The notes under the pieces were generated by a model. The model was not told the DNA's origin, did no database searches, and saw only the letters and a list, made by a program, of their open reading frames with translations. 16,194 bases of DNA, from assembly GCA_041690535.1 (NCBI GenBank), contig JAWLHA010000081.1, positions 1-16,194 of the forward strand, given 5' to 3'. Positions within the stretch are counted from its first letter, which is position 1. Every line of letters begins with the position of its first letter. Below, in pieces: positions 12,537 to 16,194 of the stretch. The position numbers were made by a program, and so were the translations under genes. The stretch is from JAWLHA01 sp041690535 (GTDB lineage: Bacteria; Pseudomonadota; Gammaproteobacteria; Thiohalomonadales; Thiohalomonadaceae).

Positions 12537-15242
12537 ATGTCAATAGGAAGAAGATACAGTGAAGGCGCCTACAAGCAGAGCCGCAGCGTACTTTCGGTGC
12601 TGGTTATGCTCTGCGGATTGGGTATTGCGAACTCGGCTTTGGGCTTCGATCCTAACACTGAGGATGGGCACATGGGGATCGCGCGGGATGGCGTCGATAC
12701 CGACGAAGTCTCTCATACCACGGCAGCGGGCAACACCATCCGCTTTACGGAACGGGCGCTGATGGATATCCGGATGGCGGCGGCACTGGTGGATCTGTTT
12801 GACATGAATGTCACGGCGGCGCACTGCGACGACGAACAGTTGCAGGCCTGCTCCAACCGGATTGGCAACTTGCGTGATCGTGTCATCAGCAATCTGTCAG
12901 ACGACGGGAGACGCAACGGTGCCTATGCGCGGGATCTAACCGGTCGGGCTCTGCACACTGTTCACGACTTCTACTCGCATAGCAATTGGGTGGACCTTGG
13001 CTATGCCGGAGTCAACTCGAACCTGGGAAGCAGTAACGTGGGCCCCGTTGCAGGCCCCCACGAGGCCACCTGCGCGGATGATCATGCCACCCTCGCCGGT
13101 GCCGGCCTGACCAGACTTACTTCCGGCTACTGGAGTTGGACCAACGACGTACCCCGCGGAAAGTGCTCCCACGGCCTGGAAAAGCTCGGCGTGGAATTTT
13201 TCCCGGGAATCAACAAGGACTTCCAAGGGCGGCCCAACTTTGAAGCGGCGCGGGCGGCGGCGGTGCAGGCAACGGCTGACTACGTCAACTCTATCCTCAC
13301 TGCCGCCGGTGTAAGCGGCAATGACATCGCCGTCATGGAATATATGGCCGCTTCCGGCTCGATCGGATTTGTCATTGACGACACGGGCAGTATGGGAGCG
13401 GAAATCGCCGGCGTGAAACAAATCGTTCAACGGATCATCGAGACCACCGAGATGTATCGGGAGCGTGGCATCGTTGTGCCCACCAACTATCTGATGCTTC
13501 GGTACGGTGATCCGGACGTCGGTAGTCCCTATCTCACCAAAGATCCAAACGCATTGCTGGCCAGTGTCAACGCCCTCTATCCCCACGGCGGCGGCGACTG
13601 TCCCGAATTGGCACAGACTGCGCTTCTGAGGGCTGTGCAAGCAGGAGAGGTTCGCAGCAACCTCTATTTCTTCAGTGACGCCTCATCCAAGGACCGTTCG
13701 CTGGCTGGTCGGGTGGAAGCGACGGCCAACGCAAAGAAGACTCGTATTCACTACCTGCTTACCGGCTCGTGTTCGCCCATAGACCCGGCCTACATCAAGG
13801 TGGCGCAGAACACGGGCGGCCAGGTGTTTGTGGTCAGCCCCTATGAGTTGGCGAACCTCTACCCGATCATCGAGCCGAGCCTAAAGGGCGACCAAGAGAG
13901 TTTGCTGGTGGCGCAGGATACCCTTGCGGGTACACCGACCGACTACGCAGTCCCGGTGGATTCCACCGTCAGCTCGCTGACCGTCTCGGTCACTTCGGAG
14001 TCGCTGAGTTCCGTACTTCTCTACCGTCCGGATGGGATCCCGGTGAACGGTTCCGATCCCGACGTCGCCGAGTCTTCCGTTTCACGTGGGCGCATTTACA
14101 CCGTCAGCGCCCCTGCCGCAGGCGTGTGGCGACTGGAGGTGAACGGCTATGGCGATGTCTCCGTCTCCGTTCTCGGCAACAGCGATATCAGTTTTTATGA
14201 CTTTGCCTTCCTTGCGGAGGGCGGACGTCCAGGCGATTCCGGGCTCTTTCCCATTTCCGGTCAGCCGGTCGCCTCGGACGAGCCGCAGCTAGCTCGGGCC
14301 TTCATGCTGGGATCGATCGCCGACGCAAGATTCGAATTGCGCGGCCTCGACGGCTCGCTGCTCGGCTATGCGGCGCTACTCCCCGGCGGCGAAGACCCGG
14401 AAGGGCGCGCTCCTGTGGACGCGCACTTCGGCTCGCTGCTCCTTCCCTCCGTGCCGTTCCGCGTTTATGCCGTGGGTACGGATGCTACCGGATTGGCCTA
14501 TCAGCGCGCCTTCGCGCCGGTCTTCCAGGTGCGCGGCGTGAGCGTCGAACCGAACCAACCGGGGCTCACTGTCGCCCCCGGCGGAGAGTACGCCACTACA
14601 CTGGCGGTGACGAATCATGGGAATTCGAGCGCGACCTTCTCCGTTGCAGCCTCGGCAACCGTCGGTTCGGTCACGTCGGTCAGCCCCCAATCGTTGACCC
14701 TGGAGGCCGGTGCTACCGGCGAGCTGCTCTTGAGAGGCACCGTTCCTGGGGACACGGAGATCGGTGCAGAGGGAGCGATCGCCGTAGAGGTGAGTGCAGG
14801 CACTGAAGCCTTCACTAATACGGCAGTGATTCGGCTGCGGGTAGAAGGATCTCTCGCTGTAGAGGCGCTCATCGACATCAAGCCTGACGACGATGAGAAT
14901 ACGCTCAACCTGCGCGGCGGTGGTGTGATTCCGGTGGCGATTTTCGGTGGCGATACGATGTCAGGTCACGGCTACGATCTGGACGTGACCGACATCGACA
15001 TTGCTTCGCTGCGGCTCGCTGACGCGACTGTCCGGGCCCGCGGCAGCAAGGGGCCGGATGGAATCATTCGGGACGTGAACGGTGACGGCATGGTGGATCT
15101 CTTGGTGCATTTCGAGGTGAACGAACTGGCGGTCGGTAGCGATGCCACTCGGCTCGACCTCGAGGGGGTGATCCGCGACGGCCGGAAACTGGTCGGGAGT
15201 GACGCGGTGCGTATCGTTCCCGATGGACACGGCCTGCGCTGA
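12537..15242 (+). CDS. Secreted Het-C/VWA7-like protein with VWA domain
   Basis: 901 residues, with ATG 12537 after AAAGGAG. Signal peptide about 1-36 (SVLSVLVMLCGLGIANSALG). Residues 38-255 resemble the N-terminal domain of Het-C/VWA7 proteins: GHMGIARDGVDTDEVSH, ALHTVHDFYSHSNWVDLGY with the His/Asp pairs that may bind metal, and SGYWSWTNDVPRGKCSHGLE. Residues 274-450 are a VWA domain with MIDAS FVIDDTGSMGAEI, a second loop GGGDCPELAQTALLRAV and a strand NLYFFSDASSKD. Residues 465-560 form a PPC/hemicentin-like beta domain. At 673-770 there is a NEW3/CARDB-like domain. Roughly 775-901 is a C-terminal beta domain with IDIKPDD, RGGGVIPVAIFGG and DVNGDGMVDLLVHFEV, a module common at the ends of bacterial exoproteins. 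Likely an extracellular adhesion or lipid-interacting factor; the enzymatic role is unproven. It is monocistronic, ended by the terminator at 15292. Confidence 0.88.
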   Translation: MSIGRRYSEGAYKQSRSVLSVLVMLCGLGIANSALGFDPNTEDGHMGIARDGVDTDEVSHTTAAGNTIRFTERALMDIRMAAALVDLFDMNVTAAHCDDEQLQACSNRIGNLRDRVISNLSDDGRRNGAYARDLTGRALHTVHDFYSHSNWVDLGYAGVNSNLGSSNVGPVAGPHEATCADDHATLAGAGLTRLTSGYWSWTNDVPRGKCSHGLEKLGVEFFPGINKDFQGRPNFEAARAAAVQATADYVNSILTAAGVSGNDIAVMEYMAASGSIGFVIDDTGSMGAEIAGVKQIVQRIIETTEMYRERGIVVPTNYLMLRYGDPDVGSPYLTKDPNALLASVNALYPHGGGDCPELAQTALLRAVQAGEVRSNLYFFSDASSKDRSLAGRVEATANAKKTRIHYLLTGSCSPIDPAYIKVAQNTGGQVFVVSPYELANLYPIIEPSLKGDQESLLVAQDTLAGTPTDYAVPVDSTVSSLTVSVTSESLSSVLLYRPDGIPVNGSDPDVAESSVSRGRIYTVSAPAAGVWRLEVNGYGDVSVSVLGNSDISFYDFAFLAEGGRPGDSGLFPISGQPVASDEPQLARAFMLGSIADARFELRGLDGSLLGYAALLPGGEDPEGRAPVDAHFGSLLLPSVPFRVYAVGTDATGLAYQRAFAPVFQVRGVSVEPNQPGLTVAPGGEYATTLAVTNHGNSSATFSVAASATVGSVTSVSPQSLTLEAGATGELLLRGTVPGDTEIGAEGAIAVEVSAGTEAFTNTAVIRLRVEGSLAVEALIDIKPDDDENTLNLRGGGVIPVAIFGGDTMSGHGYDLDVTDIDIASLRLADATVRARGSKGPDGIIRDVNGDGMVDLLVHFEVNELAVGSDATRLDLEGVIRDGRKLVGSDAVRIVPDGHGLR

Positions 15243-15291
15243 TCCCGAAAGCAAAAACGGTTCGTCCCGAGGGCCGGGTTGAATCCAACCG

Positions 15292-15330
15292 AAAGCAGAT
15301 GGGGCCGTCGCAGTGGCCCCATCTGCTTTT
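15292..15330 (+). terminator. Intrinsic terminator of the VWA gene
   Basis: Perfect 15-bp stem AAAGCAGATGGGGCC / GGCCCCATCTGCTTT with an 8-base loop, ending in TTTT, 50 bases after the stop codon. The symmetric A/T tracts let it also serve the minus-strand remnant that ends at 15330. Confidence 0.9.
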
Positions 15331-15763
15331 CATGACAAGGGTTTCACGCGGAAGGCGTCGCGCTTATCGATGGGGTCGAGGTGGACCCGGACCTGGAGGC
15401 GGCTGGCCATGGGCTCCCCCTGTGTCAGCCTAGCTGTTCGACAACCCTGGTAAAGTCTAAAAGAGCAGTTGGGAGGCGGAACTCCGCCGGACAGGGTGAA
15501 GGTCAGCAGGAAGTACTCGCCGGGCACCAGGGGGTTGCGGTGCAGGTGCCAGAAGTGGCGAAGCAGCTCCAGCGTCGCCGTGGGTGGGGGCACCAGACGG
15601 TCCTTGTTGTCCTTGGCATTCCAGAGCGCGTCGTTCCGATGGTCGAAGTAATCGCCCACAGGCGTATGGCCCGGGCGCATGCCTCGATGGTCTTCGGTTG
15701 CAGGCCCTTGCTTGAGGTGGGTTTGGTAAAGGCGATCAATTCGAGCGTGGCAGTGGATTGCAT
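15330..15763 (-). pseudogene. Tyrosine recombinase fused to IS91 transposase fragment, internally deleted
   Basis: Minus strand from ATG 15763. The N-terminus MQSTATLELIAFTKPTSSKG, then LQPKTIEACARAIR, is the SAM-like DNA-binding start of a phage-type integrase. A frameshift at about 15675 leads to GDYFDHRNDAL, then an in-frame deletion brings NAKDNKDRLVPPPTATLELL and RHFWHLHRNPL, which normally sit just before the catalytic H-x-L-R-H block. The next residues, VPGEYFLLTFTL, match the early Y2 catalytic region of IS91-family transposases. The tail MASRLQVRVHLDPIDKRDAF is shared in part with copy 1. No catalytic residues of either enzyme survive. Such integrase-plus-IS91 pairs are known neighbours in one element; the present fusion came from deletion. 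Confidence 0.65.
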
Positions 15764-15920
15764 GGGTCGTAACCTCTCGCTTTGCTTGGCGTTCCCTTGC
15801 GGGGGCGGGAGGTTACATTTACGGCGTCGCGTACCGGCTTTCTCCGTGTAGCGGCTTCGTCCAACACGGCGCTCCAGCACGTCAGGCCGCGACGCGGCCT
15901 TCATCGGCTGAGCTCGGCGT
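15681..15920 (+). repeat. Direct repeat copy 2: recombinase start, spacer and attC
   Basis: Counterpart of 4267-4510 in the same orientation. The spacer inverted repeat is at 15769-15780 and 15805-15816 (GTAACCTCTCGC and GCGGGAGGTTAC). Similarity stops exactly where the group II intron begins. Confidence 0.85.
15859..15920 (+). other. attC site F, R' core occupied by a group II intron
   Basis: R'' GTCCAAC (15859-15865), arms ACGGCGCTCCAGC and CATCGGCTGAGCTCGGC, inner stem GGCCGCGACGCGGCC. The expected R' GTT is cut after GT (15919-15920), and the intron follows directly. Confidence 0.8.
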
Positions 15921-16194
15921 GTGTGCCGGGCATGGCACGTATCTACGCAGGTGAAAGTCCTGCGGCCAGGTTTTTGCAGAGCCGAAGGCTAGGGAAACGG
16001 CAAGGGCGTCACCGCGAGGTGGGGTCTGGAGGAAGCCGAACCCAAAGCTGTGGGGCGACGTACAGGAACCGGATCTGAGGCGTGGTACACCTGGCGCGAG
16101 CGGGCACGTGACTGCGAAGCCCTCCATCTGCGGTTGGGGTGTGCTTTGTAAATCCGGCGCTCACGCAGTGAAAGAGACGTGTCTTACCCCGGGA
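15921..16194 (+). mobile_element. Group II intron (class C, attC-type), 5' part
   Basis: Begins GTGTGCCGGGCATGGCACGT, the GUGYG start and first stem of a bacterial group II intron, then continues as domain I sequence (TGCAGAGCCGAAGGCTAGGG and so on) nearly identical to 751-1010. It runs off the window, so its RT and 3' end are not visible. It abuts the attC hairpin, the known target preference of class C introns. This copy could be complete and could supply maturase to the remnant at 751. Confidence 0.85.

Noticed and set aside
12936..13640. Minus-strand frame inside the VWA gene
   Set aside because: Lies wholly opposite the conserved Het-C and VWA domains; shadow.
1..16194. tRNA or rRNA genes
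   Set aside because: No tRNA cloverleaf or rRNA core sequence was noticed on either strand by eye.

Overview
The window looks like accessory DNA from a GC-rich environmental proteobacterium. A gammaproteobacterium is my best guess, from the style of the secreted-protein genes, the REP-like repeats and the IS91-type remnants. There is no rRNA or housekeeping gene to settle this.

Region 1 (about 1-5260) is a decayed integron gene-cassette array with no integron integrase in view. Six attC sites can be read (five here, one at the far right end). In two cassettes the 7-base box at the cassette start is the exact reverse complement of the R'' box of its own attC: GTTAGCC/GGCTAAC around a transglutaminase-like gene, and GTTGTGC/GCACAAC around a DUF4160-DUF2442 gene pair. 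Other cassette genes are a small lipoprotein, a 50-residue membrane protein, a histidine phosphatase and an unknown ORF. The array has been invaded by a group II intron (remnant, 751-1789) and by a REP/MITE-like palindrome (four copies here, one near 10.9 kb).

Region 2 (5623-10300) is a compact, very GC-rich operon of four exported proteins: a collagen-like glycine-rich fibre protein, a calcium-repeat and cadherin-like protein, a smaller protein homologous to the C-terminal half of the previous one, and an FN3-domain lipoprotein. It looks like a surface or extracellular assembly and carries a C-terminal module that I do not recognise.

Region 3 (10301-12536) is gene-poor scar tissue: an extended REP hairpin, an IS91-type transposase fragment, a large inverted repeat and one integral membrane protein gene.

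Region 4 (12537-15330) is a 901-residue secreted protein with a Het-C/VWA7-like N-terminal domain, a VWA domain and C-terminal beta domains, closed by a strong intrinsic terminator.

Region 5 (15330-16194) holds an internally deleted tyrosine recombinase/IS91 remnant, an attC site, and the 5' end of a second copy of the group II intron placed exactly at the attC R' core. About 240 bp of this block (15681-15920) repeats 4267-4510 in direct orientation, so a segment of about 11.4 kb containing both secreted-protein loci lies between two copies of a recombinase-attC module.
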